From positions 1 through 18,279 of the forward strand of contig CAJTXH010000048.1 of the NCBI GenBank assembly GCA_910580005.1: a DNA stretch of 18,279 nt. The letters run 5' to 3'. The notes under the pieces were generated by a model. It ran no database searches. It was not told where the DNA came from and saw only the letters and a list, made by a program, of their open reading frames with translations. The stretch comes from an uncultured Lachnospiraceae bacterium. GTDB taxonomy: Bacteria; Bacillota; Clostridia; Lachnospirales; Lachnospiraceae. Below are positions 1 through 6,354 of this stretch, one piece after another. The position numbers and the translations under genes are program-made. Numbering within the stretch: the first letter of the stretch is position 1; the number at the start of each line of letters is the position of its first letter.

Positions 1-54
1 AAAATGGGTGTGTCGAATTTTCTGTGATGAATACACAGTTTATTCTACACACCC
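1..54. mobile_element. Probable insertion-sequence terminus (partial)
   Basis: Bases 6-54 form an imperfect palindrome. GGGTGTGT (6-13) pairs with ACACACCC (47-54), GAAT (15-18) with ATTC (42-45), and CTGTG (22-26) with CACAG (34-38). An acyltransferase-3 reading frame begins abruptly at base 56, inside its conserved N-terminal motif, so the boundary is probably where an element inserted. Read inward from base 54 the end would start GGGTGTGT, a tip shape that reminds me of IS256-type elements. That family assignment is inference, because no transposase is in view. The partner end and any target duplication lie upstream of the window. Confidence 0.5.
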
Positions 55-55
55 G

Positions 56-1032
56 GATATAGCAAAAGGCATTACAATATTATTAGTTATTTTAGGACAT
101 GCAGAAAATATTAATCCATATATAAGATTTATAATATTTTCATATCATATGCCATTCTTTTTATTGCAAATGCATACTTTATAAAAAATTATAATTTAAT
201 TGAATCTATTAAAAAAAGCAGTAAATTACTTTTAATACCATATGCTATTACATGTATACTTTTTGCTGTTATATGTGTAAACCAGAATAATAGCAACTTG
301 CCAAATTACCAGGTATTTACTCTTAGAATAGCAGACATGTTTGCAGGAATGAGTAAAATATCTACAAAATTTAACCAGTTCCAGTCAGTATGGTTAGTAT
401 GGTTTGTAATTTGCCTTTTTGCTGCACGCATTATTTACATATTTTTAATGAAATTTTTAGATACAAGAAATAAATTAATTTCTTTAATTGTAATGGCCAT
501 ATTATCCTGTACTGGCATGATTATTGGCAAATACTATGCATATATGCCATGGAGTATTGATGTCGCCTTAGCAGCACTGCCTTTTATGTGGTTTGGCAAT
601 ATGCTAAACAGATTAGAATTAATTCCTAAAATTAACAAAACAATATATATTATATGTCTTTTTAACTGGATAATACTTGGATTATCAGGATTTGGAATAG
701 AAATGTCAATGAGAAAATATCCAGGATGTATCTTATGTATTATTGAAGCAATAGCTGGAAGTATTTTATGTATTGGTGTTTCTATTTTAATAGAATTAAA
801 AACTAAAAAAATAGCTTCATTTTTTACCTGGTGTGGGAAAAATTCTATAGTTATCCTTATTATACATTGTTTTGAAATGCGTTTTTTCAATTGGAATAAT
901 TATATTTTTAATAATATTCCAATATCATTAAACTGGGTTACTATTTTTGCAGTTAAGCTTTTATTAATTTTACTTGTAACATGGGCAATAATACAAATTA
1001 AAAACATTATAAGGTATCTTAACAACCAATAA
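56..1032 (+). pseudogene. Acyltransferase-3 family membrane protein, broken (5' truncated and frameshifted)
   Basis: This is a remnant of a multi-pass membrane acyltransferase of the type that O-acylates surface sugars. In frame from base 56 it reads DIAKGITILLVILGH, the N-terminal helix with the conserved His, and then SYHMPFF before a stop. Adding one T in the T5 run at 158-162 restores the expected continuation (FFFIANAYF) into the frame that stays open to the TAA at 1030-1032. Many hydrophobic segments follow. The residues before DIAKG are missing and the preceding DNA looks like an insertion-sequence end. The longest intact frame (TTG at 298, 244 residues) lacks the His motif and is unlikely to be a working enzyme. 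The region is clearly more AT-rich than the genes after 1579, which fits acquired DNA. The frameshift alone could be a sequencing error; the missing N-terminus could not. Confidence 0.75.
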
Positions 1033-1060
1033 TTTGATTTTTTTTGGAGATATAAAAAGA

Positions 1061-1213
1061 ATGTGTGCATTAACAGCACTGAAAGCGCTGCTGTTTACTT
1101 GCAAAAATACAGAACAGCACAAAAAATTTTATAACCGGAAATCATATTTTAAAGAATTATTTTGCTGGTTTTTACTTATAGCCTGTATCTTCCAGTTACT
1201 GTTATGTAAATAA
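1061..1213 (+). CDS. Possible 50-residue small hydrophobic protein
   Basis: ATG at 1061 follows GGAGA (1046-1050) by 10 nt and runs 50 codons to TAA at 1211-1213. The product has a basic middle (KKFYNRK, about residues 21-27) and a C-terminal hydrophobic segment (about 33-49, FCWFLLIACIFQLLLC), so it could be a single-pass membrane peptide. I recognise no family. Two facts count against it: codons 4-13 overlap a hairpin-forming sequence (1072-1099) related to the repeat at the window end, and the gene would sit between a pseudogene and a repeat element. Confidence 0.3.
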   Translation: MCALTALKALLFTCKNTEQHKKFYNRKSYFKELFCWFLLIACIFQLLLCK

Positions 1214-1220
1214 TATTTTT

Positions 1221-1480
1221 ATAATTTCCAGTTAAATTCTGGATTTTGCCAGTAAACAGCAGGTTTCCAATGTATATCTAAATATTCCATGACATGGGCA
1301 CTTCAGCACCGCCGGCATTTAAGCTCCTGTGTCAAAAAGAAACGTTAGTTTCTTTTGGGCGCAGGGACTTTATGTGCCGTTGCGTGGGCTGACGTAGCGG
1401 AAGCGTGCCCTGGAATGGAATATTTAGATATACACAGAAAACCTGCGTCCGTTTACCAGCACAGAATAACTGGAAATTTA
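1221..1480 (+). repeat. ~260-nt element folding into one long hairpin (MITE-like or structured RNA)
   Basis: Successive segments pair from the outside in: 1225-1233 with 1468-1476 (9 bp), 1252-1257 with 1451-1456 (6), 1259-1266 with 1439-1446 (8), 1272-1290 with 1415-1433 (19, perfect), 1296-1301 with 1405-1410 (6), 1326-1333 with 1358-1365 (8), and 1335-1343 with 1348-1356 (9, perfect) around a GTTA loop at 1344-1347. The 1326-1333 stem has two positions (T1330 with G1361, T1332 with G1359) that pair as G-U only in a plus-strand transcript. No convincing ORF lies inside. It is either a non-autonomous mobile repeat or a structured RNA, and the sequence alone cannot decide. Confidence 0.75.
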
Positions 1481-1493
1481 TGAACTGGGCGTG
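1466..1493 (+). repeat. 28-bp motif, copy 1 (right end of the long hairpin)
   Basis: This motif matches 6848-6875 at 26 of 28 bases without gaps. It begins in the outer stem of the long hairpin and runs past it to a GGGCGTG box. The motif ends 19 nt before the -35 box of the ffh promoter. The second copy ends 18 nt before another promoter, so it is either a shared repeat end or an upstream regulatory sequence. Confidence 0.7.
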
Positions 1494-1496
1494 ATT

Positions 1497-1519
1497 TTGT
1501 CAAGAAAAATACTTGACAA
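1497..1519. promoter_or_regulatory. Perfect dyad overlapping the ffh -35 box (possible operator)
   Basis: TTGTCAAG (1497-1504) and CTTGACAA (1512-1519) are perfect 8-bp inverted repeats with a 7-nt spacer. The right arm contains the TTGACA -35 box of the ffh promoter. A dimeric regulator bound here would compete with RNA polymerase. Alternatively, the left arm is a -35 for a minus-strand promoter: TAAATT lies 17 bp away, at 1480-1475 on that strand. No regulator is identifiable. Confidence 0.45.
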
Positions 1520-1541
1520 CACTACAAAGGTATAATATAAT
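1513..1541 (+). promoter_or_regulatory. Consensus sigma-A promoter for ffh
   Basis: TTGACA (1513-1518) and TATAAT (1536-1541) are separated by exactly 17 bp, both boxes matching the housekeeping consensus. A start site near 1548 would leave a leader of about 30 nt before the ffh ATG at 1579. An overlapping TATAAT at 1531-1536 would give only a 12-bp spacer and is less likely. Confidence 0.85.
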
Positions 1542-1578
1542 GCTTCTTGTGCTTGGGCATGTTTGAAAGGAGGTTATT

Positions 1579-2931
1579 ATGGCATTCGACAGCCTTACTG
1601 AAAAATTACAAAATGTTTTTAAGAACCTTCGCAGCAAAGGGCGTCTTACAGAAGATGATGTAAAGACAGCTTTAAAAGAAGTTAAGATGGCATTGCTTGA
1701 GGCGGATGTAAATTTCAAGGTGGTTAAGAACTTTGTTAAAACTGTGCAGGAAAGGGCAGTAGGGCAGGACGTGCTGAACAGCCTTACACCTGGGCAGATG
1801 GTAGTCAAGCTTGTTAATGAAGAGCTTGTAAACCTTATGGGAAGTGAAACAACAGAGCTTAAACTGAAGCCTTCCAGTGAGATTTCAGTTATACTTATGT
1901 GTGGGCTGCAAGGTGCAGGAAAGACTACTACTACAGCAAAGATTGCAGGAAAGCTTAAGTCAAAAGGGCGCAGGCCATTGCTTGTGGCATGTGATATTTA
2001 CCGCCCGGCGGCTATAGACCAGTTACAGGTTAATGGAAACAAGCAGGGTGTTGAAGTATTTTCTATGGGAACAAGCCATAAACCTGCGGACATAGCTAAA
2101 GCAGCGATAGAACATGCATCAAAAAACAATTACAATGTTGTAATCCTTGATACAGCAGGGCGGCTTCATATTGACCAGGACATGATGGAAGAGCTTATGA
2201 TGATAAAAGATAAAGTTTCCATAGACCAGTCTGTGCTTGTTGTAGACGCAATGACAGGACAGGATGCAGTTAACGTTGCAACAACATTTAATGATAAAAT
2301 TGGCATTGATGGTGTTATACTTACAAAGCTTGATGGTGACACCAGGGGCGGCGCTGCCCTTTCAATAAAGGCAGTTACAGGATGTCCTATATTATATGTA
2401 GGCATGGGTGAAAAGCTTTCAGACCTTGAACAGTTTTACCCTGACCGTATGGCATCACGTATTCTTGGAATGGGGGATGTGCTTACACTTATTGAGAAAG
2501 CAGAAGCAGAACTTGACCAGGAGAAAGCAAAGGAAATGGAACGCAAGTTCCGCAAAGCAGAATTTGATTTTAATGATTTCCTTGACCAAATGGGGCATTT
2601 AAAGAAAATGGGAGGCATACAAAGTATTTTAAGCATGCTTCCAGGAATGGGCATACCAGATGGCATTGAAATAGACGACAGCATGTTTAAAGGGATAGAG
2701 GCAATAATATATTCCATGACATTAGAGGAAAGGGGAAACCCTGCAATAATAAACCCTTCAAGGAAAAGGCGCATTGCAAAAGGCGCAGGGGTTGATATAT
2801 CAGAAGTCAATAAGCTTATGAAACAGTATGAGCAGTCTAAAAAAATGATGAAACAGATGTCTGGCATGATGTCAGGAAAAGGCAGGAAAAAGGGCAAATT
2901 CAGCCTTCCGAAACTGCCATTTGGATTATAA
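1579..2931 (+). CDS. ffh: Signal recognition particle GTPase Ffh (SRP54)
   Basis: Ffh binds the SRP RNA and the signal sequences of nascent membrane and secreted proteins, then docks with FtsY to deliver the ribosome to SecYEG. The 450-residue product has the usual length. Residues 1-90 form the helical N domain. The GTPase domain carries the P-loop GLQGAGKTT (109-117), DTAGR (191-195) and TKLDGD (249-254). The methionine-rich M domain (about 327-435) includes the RNA-binding stretch NPSRKRRIAKGAG (392-404) and MMKQMSGMMSGKG-type residues. AAAGGAGGT (1567-1575) precedes the ATG. It is the first gene of the run and has its own consensus promoter. ylxM, which precedes ffh in many Firmicutes, is absent. 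Confidence 0.98.
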   Translation: MAFDSLTEKLQNVFKNLRSKGRLTEDDVKTALKEVKMALLEADVNFKVVKNFVKTVQERAVGQDVLNSLTPGQMVVKLVNEELVNLMGSETTELKLKPSSEISVILMCGLQGAGKTTTTAKIAGKLKSKGRRPLLVACDIYRPAAIDQLQVNGNKQGVEVFSMGTSHKPADIAKAAIEHASKNNYNVVILDTAGRLHIDQDMMEELMMIKDKVSIDQSVLVVDAMTGQDAVNVATTFNDKIGIDGVILTKLDGDTRGGAALSIKAVTGCPILYVGMGEKLSDLEQFYPDRMASRILGMGDVLTLIEKAEAELDQEKAKEMERKFRKAEFDFNDFLDQMGHLKKMGGIQSILSMLPGMGIPDGIEIDDSMFKGIEAIIYSMTLEERGNPAIINPSRKRRIAKGAGVDISEVNKLMKQYEQSKKMMKQMSGMMSGKGRKKGKFSLPKLPFGL

Positions 2932-2955
2932 TGCATATCATTATGCTGTAAGGCA

Positions 2956-2983
2956 TTGACAGAAGGGATGCAGTGTATTGTAT
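2956..2983 (+). promoter_or_regulatory. Weak candidate promoter ahead of rpsP
   Basis: The 119-bp gap between ffh and rpsP holds a perfect TTGACA (2956-2961), but only a poor -10 (TTGTAT, 2978-2983) at a 16-bp spacing. A separate TATAAT at 2998-3003 has no good -35. Either could give rpsP and its followers extra transcription, and neither is compelling. Confidence 0.25.
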
Positions 2984-3050
2984 CCTGGAAGTACATGTAT
3001 AATAGCAGCATTTAGATATATATAACATTTTTAAGGAGGTGAAAACAGGA

Positions 3051-3290
3051 ATGGTTAAAATCAGGTTAAGAAGAATGGGCAAAAAGAAATCGCCTTTTTA
3101 TAGAATAATAGTAGCTGATGCAAGGTCTCCAAGAGATGGAAGGTTTATTGAGGAAATCGGCACTTATGACCCAAACCAGAATCCAAGCGTATTTAAGTTT
3201 AATGAAGAAAGCGCAAAAAAATGGCTTGCTAATGGTGCAAAGCCAACTGAAACAGTAGGCAAGCTTTTAAAACAGGCTGGAATTATGTAA
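3051..3290 (+). CDS. rpsP: 30S ribosomal protein bS16
   Basis: bS16 is an early-assembly protein of the 30S body. The 79-residue product starts MVKIRLRRMGKKKSPFYRIIV and contains the family stretch ADARSPRDGRFIEEIGTYDP. The start is the ATG at 3051, placed 10 nt after AAGGAGGT (3033-3040). An in-frame GTG at 3039 overlaps that ribosome binding site and is rejected. The gene follows ffh and precedes khpA, the usual Firmicutes order. Confidence 0.97.
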   Translation: MVKIRLRRMGKKKSPFYRIIVADARSPRDGRFIEEIGTYDPNQNPSVFKFNEESAKKWLANGAKPTETVGKLLKQAGIM

Positions 3291-3348
3291 GACAGCCAGG
3301 CATTGCTGCTTGTCCTGTAAAGCAGGAAAAAGGGGAGGTTCCCAGGTA

Positions 3349-3579
3349 ATGAAAGAATTAATAGAAGTTCTTGCACAGTCACTTGTTGACCACCCTGAGG
3401 AGGTCACTGTAACGGAGACTGGGAAAGATAATGAAATTATTTTTGAACTTAAAGTAGCCCAGGATGATATGGGAAAAGTTATTGGAAAGCAGGGGCGCAT
3501 AGCTAAAGCAATACGTTCAATAGTTAAGGCTGCTGCATCCAGGACTGATAAAAAAGTAACTGTTGAAATAGGACAGTAG
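3349..3579 (+). CDS. khpA: KH-domain RNA-binding protein KhpA (YlqC)
   Basis: This is a 76-residue single-KH-domain protein. KhpA (YlqC) binds RNA, often with KhpB/Jag, and in streptococci it affects cell elongation and division; the job here is inferred from the family. The KH signature VIGKQGR sits at about 44-50, with the GxxG loop as GKQG (46-49). The chosen ATG follows GGGGAGGT (3332-3339). A longer frame from 3310 would add residues that do not look like KhpA. It lies between rpsP and rimM as in many Firmicutes, but a strong terminator follows it. Confidence 0.93.
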   Translation: MKELIEVLAQSLVDHPEEVTVTETGKDNEIIFELKVAQDDMGKVIGKQGRIAKAIRSIVKAAASRTDKKVTVEIGQ

Positions 3580-3595
3580 CCAGGACGTATCCTGG
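3580..3595 (+). other. Small hairpin directly after khpA
   Basis: CCAGGA (3580-3585) and TCCTGG (3590-3595) pair perfectly around a CGTA loop. The hairpin begins at the base after the khpA stop and ends 4 nt before the terminator stem. It could protect the 3' end of the upstream mRNA or influence how the terminator folds. No antiterminator pairing was evident. Confidence 0.5.
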
Positions 3596-3599
3596 AAAA

Positions 3600-3635
3600 C
3601 GCCTGTGCCATATGGTATAGGCGCTTTTTGTTTTT
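3600..3635 (+). terminator. Intrinsic terminator inside the operon, between khpA and rimM
   Basis: CGCCTGTGCC (3600-3609) pairs with GGTATAGGCG (3614-3623) through 10 positions, two of them G-U, around an ATAT loop. It is followed by C, five T, G and five T (3624-3635). That is a textbook rho-independent terminator. Only about 20 nt separate it from rimM, too little for a full new promoter, so rimM and trmD probably depend on readthrough or on a promoter further upstream. Confidence 0.85.
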
Positions 3636-3656
3636 GGAGAAAGGCGGTTTAAATAT

Positions 3657-4163
3657 ATGACAGATTTATTCAGGGTTGGCGTGATTGCCAATACACATGG
3701 GATACGTGGGGAAGTAAAAGTATTTCCAACAACGGGTGAGCCTGAAAGATATAATTACCTGGAAGAAGTAATACTTGATACTGGAAAAGAAAAAAAGACC
3801 CTGGAGGTAGCTTCTGTAAGGTTTTTTAAAAATCTTGTAATTGTTAAATTCAAAGGTATTGACAATATAAATGATGTGGAGCAATACAAAGGCTGTGAAT
3901 TATTTGTAACAAGGGAAAATGCAATCCCTCTTAAAGAAGGTGAGTGTTATATTGCTGATATGTACGGGATGAAGGTAGTTACTGATGAAGGTGCGGACTT
4001 TGGTGTATTAAAAGATGTAATGGAAACAGGGGCAAACCTTGTATTTGTGGTAACACATAATGGAAAAGAAGTCCTTCTGCCAGATATTCCCGATTGCGTA
4101 AAGAAAGTAGATATGGAAAATAAAGTGGTTACAGTCCATATAATGAAAGGATTGCTGGATTGA
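3657..4163 (+). CDS. rimM: Ribosome maturation factor RimM
   Basis: RimM binds bS16/uS19 and helps 16S rRNA processing and 30S head assembly. The 168-residue product opens with the family motif VGVIANTHGIRGEVKVFP (about 7-24), the N-terminal beta-barrel. It ends in a PRC-barrel domain (about 96-165) with ADMYGMKV, GVLKDVMETGANLVFVV and VLLPDIP. The ATG at 3657 has a purine-rich GGAGAAAGG-type binding site. Its stop is one base from the trmD start, so the two are translationally linked. A terminator lies just upstream. Confidence 0.96.
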   Translation: MTDLFRVGVIANTHGIRGEVKVFPTTGEPERYNYLEEVILDTGKEKKTLEVASVRFFKNLVIVKFKGIDNINDVEQYKGCELFVTRENAIPLKEGECYIADMYGMKVVTDEGADFGVLKDVMETGANLVFVVTHNGKEVLLPDIPDCVKKVDMENKVVTVHIMKGLLD

Positions 4164-4164
4164 A

Positions 4165-4947
4165 ATGAATTTTCATGTTATGACATTGTTTCCTGGAATG
4201 ATAAATAATGCAATGGGTGAAAGCATAACAGGAAGGGCAATAAAAGCAGGTCTTATAAATGTCAATGCTGTAGATATAAGGGATTTTGCTATAAATAAAC
4301 ACAGCCGGGCAGACGATTACCCATATGGCGGCGGTGCTGGCATGGTTATGCAGGCAGAGCCTGTTTATTTATGTTACAGGCATATCTGCAGCCAGATACA
4401 GAAAAAGCCGTTACAGGATGAAGAAGGTATTATTAAAAAAGAGCCTGGAATACGTGTAATATACCTTACTCCACAGGGGAAAGTGTTTAACCAGAAACTT
4501 GCAGAGGAGTATGCAGCAGAAAAGGATATAATATTTTTATGTGGCCATTATGAAGGCATAGATGAGCGTGTAACAGAGGAAATAGTTACTGATTATGTTT
4601 CTATTGGGGATTATGTGCTTACAGGCGGTGAACTTCCTGCCCTTGTAATAATGGACGCAATATCAAGGCTTGTGCCAGGGGTACTGAATAACTGTATTTC
4701 AGCCAGTACAGAGTCATTTTCGGACAATTTATTGGAATATCCGCAGTATACAAGGCCTGCTGTATGGCGTGGCAAGGAAGTCCCACCAGTACTGTTATCT
4801 GGAAACCATAAAAAACTTGCAGAGTGGTACAGGGAACAGTCAGTAATAAGGACTGCATTAATGAGGCCGGATTTGCTGGAAGATGCAGAGCTTACACAGG
4901 CAGAAAGGAAGATTGCAGATGGGATTACCCGGAAAAATAAAATATAA
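4165..4947 (+). CDS. trmD: tRNA (guanine-37-N1)-methyltransferase TrmD
   Basis: TrmD transfers a methyl group from SAM to N1 of G37 in tRNAs reading CNN codons, which prevents +1 frameshifting. The 260-residue product is a SPOUT trefoil-knot enzyme. It shows MTLFP near the start, PYGGGAGM (53-60), LTPQG (101-105), GHYEGIDER (127-135), SIGDYVLTGGE (146-156) and PQYTRP (193-198). The catalytic base (Asp169 in the E. coli and Haemophilus enzymes, in a DSF motif) appears here as Glu183 in ESF. All other motifs are intact, so I expect it to be functional. The last 29 nt overlap the following gene. rplS is not downstream. Confidence 0.97.
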   Translation: MNFHVMTLFPGMINNAMGESITGRAIKAGLINVNAVDIRDFAINKHSRADDYPYGGGAGMVMQAEPVYLCYRHICSQIQKKPLQDEEGIIKKEPGIRVIYLTPQGKVFNQKLAEEYAAEKDIIFLCGHYEGIDERVTEEIVTDYVSIGDYVLTGGELPALVIMDAISRLVPGVLNNCISASTESFSDNLLEYPQYTRPAVWRGKEVPPVLLSGNHKKLAEWYREQSVIRTALMRPDLLEDAELTQAERKIADGITRKNKI

Positions 4948-6079
4948 CTGTATATTAGTTTTAATTTCTGTTTTTCTGTCAGGCTGTAGTACACCTTTGC
5001 AGCCAGCCCGGGAAAAGGAGCTTGTCAAAACAGGTTTTGCATTTAATACTACTTATACAATAACTTTATATGCGGGCGGCAGTGAAAGTTTATTAGAAGA
5101 ATGCGTTGCAAAGTGCCAGGAATTTGAAAAGGTTTTTAGCAGGACATTAAAAGGAAGCGAACTTTATAATATAAATGAAATAGAAAAAGCTTATTTAAAA
5201 GTTTCAGATAAATTTGATATAAATGATGGAAATGTTTTTATAGATGAAAAGGACAGGGAAACAGCAGAAACAGAAATAAAAAGCATAGCAGACCCTGGCA
5301 ACAAAGCAGTTTTTCATTTAAATAATGATGGAAGCATTGAATTTGGCGTGTCAGATATTTTATATGAAATCCTGGAAGATGGCATGTATTACTCAGAAAT
5401 ATCAGATGGTGTTTTCGATATTACAGTAGAGCCTGAAAGTTCATTATGGGATTTTACATCAGATAACAGTAAAGTGCCAGAAGATGCACAGATAAAAGAA
5501 GCAGTAAAACTTACAGGTTATAAAAATGCAGTGCTTAAGGATAAAAAGCTGGTATTAAAAATACCTGGGATGGGTATAGAACTTGGCGCTATTGCAAAGG
5601 GTTTTATTGCAGACCGGCTAAAAGATTATCTTGCAGAAAATGGTGTTACAAGCGGCACTGTAAACCTTGGCGGCAATGTGCTCTGCATTGGCAAAAAGAC
5701 GGATGGCAGCCCGTTCCGTATAGGTGTACAGCATCCTTTTGCGGACAGGAACGAAATTATTACAGCAGTAAAAGCAGAAGATACTTCGGTGGTTTCTTCA
5801 GGAATTTATGAAAGATATTTTACACAGGACGGAAAAATATACCATCATATTTTAGATACGTCAACCGGGTATCCATATGACAACGGGCTTGTAGCAGTTA
5901 CTATTATTTCAGTAAAATCCGTGGATGGTGACGCACTTTCTACTACATGTTTTGCAATGGGACTGGAAAAAGGGCTGGAATTTGTTAATTCGCTTGAAGA
6001 TGTATATGCAGTATTTATTACAGAGGATGAGAGATTACATTATTCAGAAGGTTTTAAAGAAATGGAGACAGGAAATTGA
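4919..6079 (+). CDS. apbE: FAD:protein FMN transferase, ApbE-type lipoprotein
   Basis: ApbE enzymes attach FMN from FAD to Thr or Ser of extracytoplasmic flavoproteins, such as Rnf/Nqr subunits or FMN-binding reductases. The chosen start at 4919 has AAAGGAA (4904-4910) upstream and gives 386 residues; an ATG at 4883 would deepen the overlap with trmD. A lipoprotein signal ends FLSGC (Cys23). Family motifs are SDGVFDITV (162-170), AIAKGF (224-229), NLGGN (249-253), HHILDTSTGYP (309-319) and DGDALSTT (336-343). About 50 extra residues (roughly 89-143) interrupt the stretch between the NIN motif and the helix preceding SDG. No substrate flavoprotein is in the window. It overlaps trmD by 29 nt and the next gene by 4 nt. 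Confidence 0.93.
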   Translation: MGLPGKIKYNCILVLISVFLSGCSTPLQPAREKELVKTGFAFNTTYTITLYAGGSESLLEECVAKCQEFEKVFSRTLKGSELYNINEIEKAYLKVSDKFDINDGNVFIDEKDRETAETEIKSIADPGNKAVFHLNNDGSIEFGVSDILYEILEDGMYYSEISDGVFDITVEPESSLWDFTSDNSKVPEDAQIKEAVKLTGYKNAVLKDKKLVLKIPGMGIELGAIAKGFIADRLKDYLAENGVTSGTVNLGGNVLCIGKKTDGSPFRIGVQHPFADRNEIITAVKAEDTSVVSSGIYERYFTQDGKIYHHILDTSTGYPYDNGLVAVTIISVKSVDGDALSTTCFAMGLEKGLEFVNSLEDVYAVFITEDERLHYSEGFKEMETGN

Positions 6080-6354
6080 AGAAAAAATATATCAGAAAAC
6101 ATCTTATATTCCATGGACGTGTGCAGGGCGTGGGGTTCAGATACCATGCAAACTATGCTGCCAAGGCACTTGGGGCTTCAGGATGGGTAAGAAACCTTTA
6201 TGATGGTACTGTGGAATGTGAAATACAGGGTACTCCTGGCATGGTGGATGATTTTATTAGCATGCTGCAAAATGGGAGATATATAGAGATAGATTTTATA
6301 GAACAGAAGGAAACTGCTTTAAAGGAGGAAACATGCTTCAGAATAAGGTACTAG
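6076..6354 (+). CDS. acyP: Acylphosphatase
   Basis: Acylphosphatases hydrolyse carboxyl-phosphate bonds in small acyl phosphates such as acetyl or carbamoyl phosphate. The 92-residue product shows the whole family signature: GRVQGVGFRYHA with catalytic Arg22, then GWVRN with catalytic Asn40, then DGTVE. The start is a TTG at 6076 whose last two bases and the next one form the apbE stop (TTGA overlap). GGAGA at 6064-6068 serves as binding site. No later ATG would keep the catalytic Arg, so the TTG start is well supported and implies translational coupling. Confidence 0.95.
   Translation: MKKKYIRKHLIFHGRVQGVGFRYHANYAAKALGASGWVRNLYDGTVECEIQGTPGMVDDFISMLQNGRYIEIDFIEQKETALKEETCFRIRY

Noticed and set aside
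1531..1536. First TATAAT after the ffh -35 as the -10 box
   Set aside because: The spacer would be 12 bp. The overlapping TATAAT at 1536-1541 gives the ideal 17 bp.
2436..3011. 191-residue minus-strand open frame over the 3' part of ffh
   Set aside because: Antisense to the Ffh M domain, low-complexity Ser/Ile/Met composition and no ribosome binding site.
2932..3050. Riboswitch or ribosomal-protein leader ahead of rpsP
   Set aside because: The gap has no sizeable stem set or recognisable leader, only a weak promoter-like pair and the RBS.
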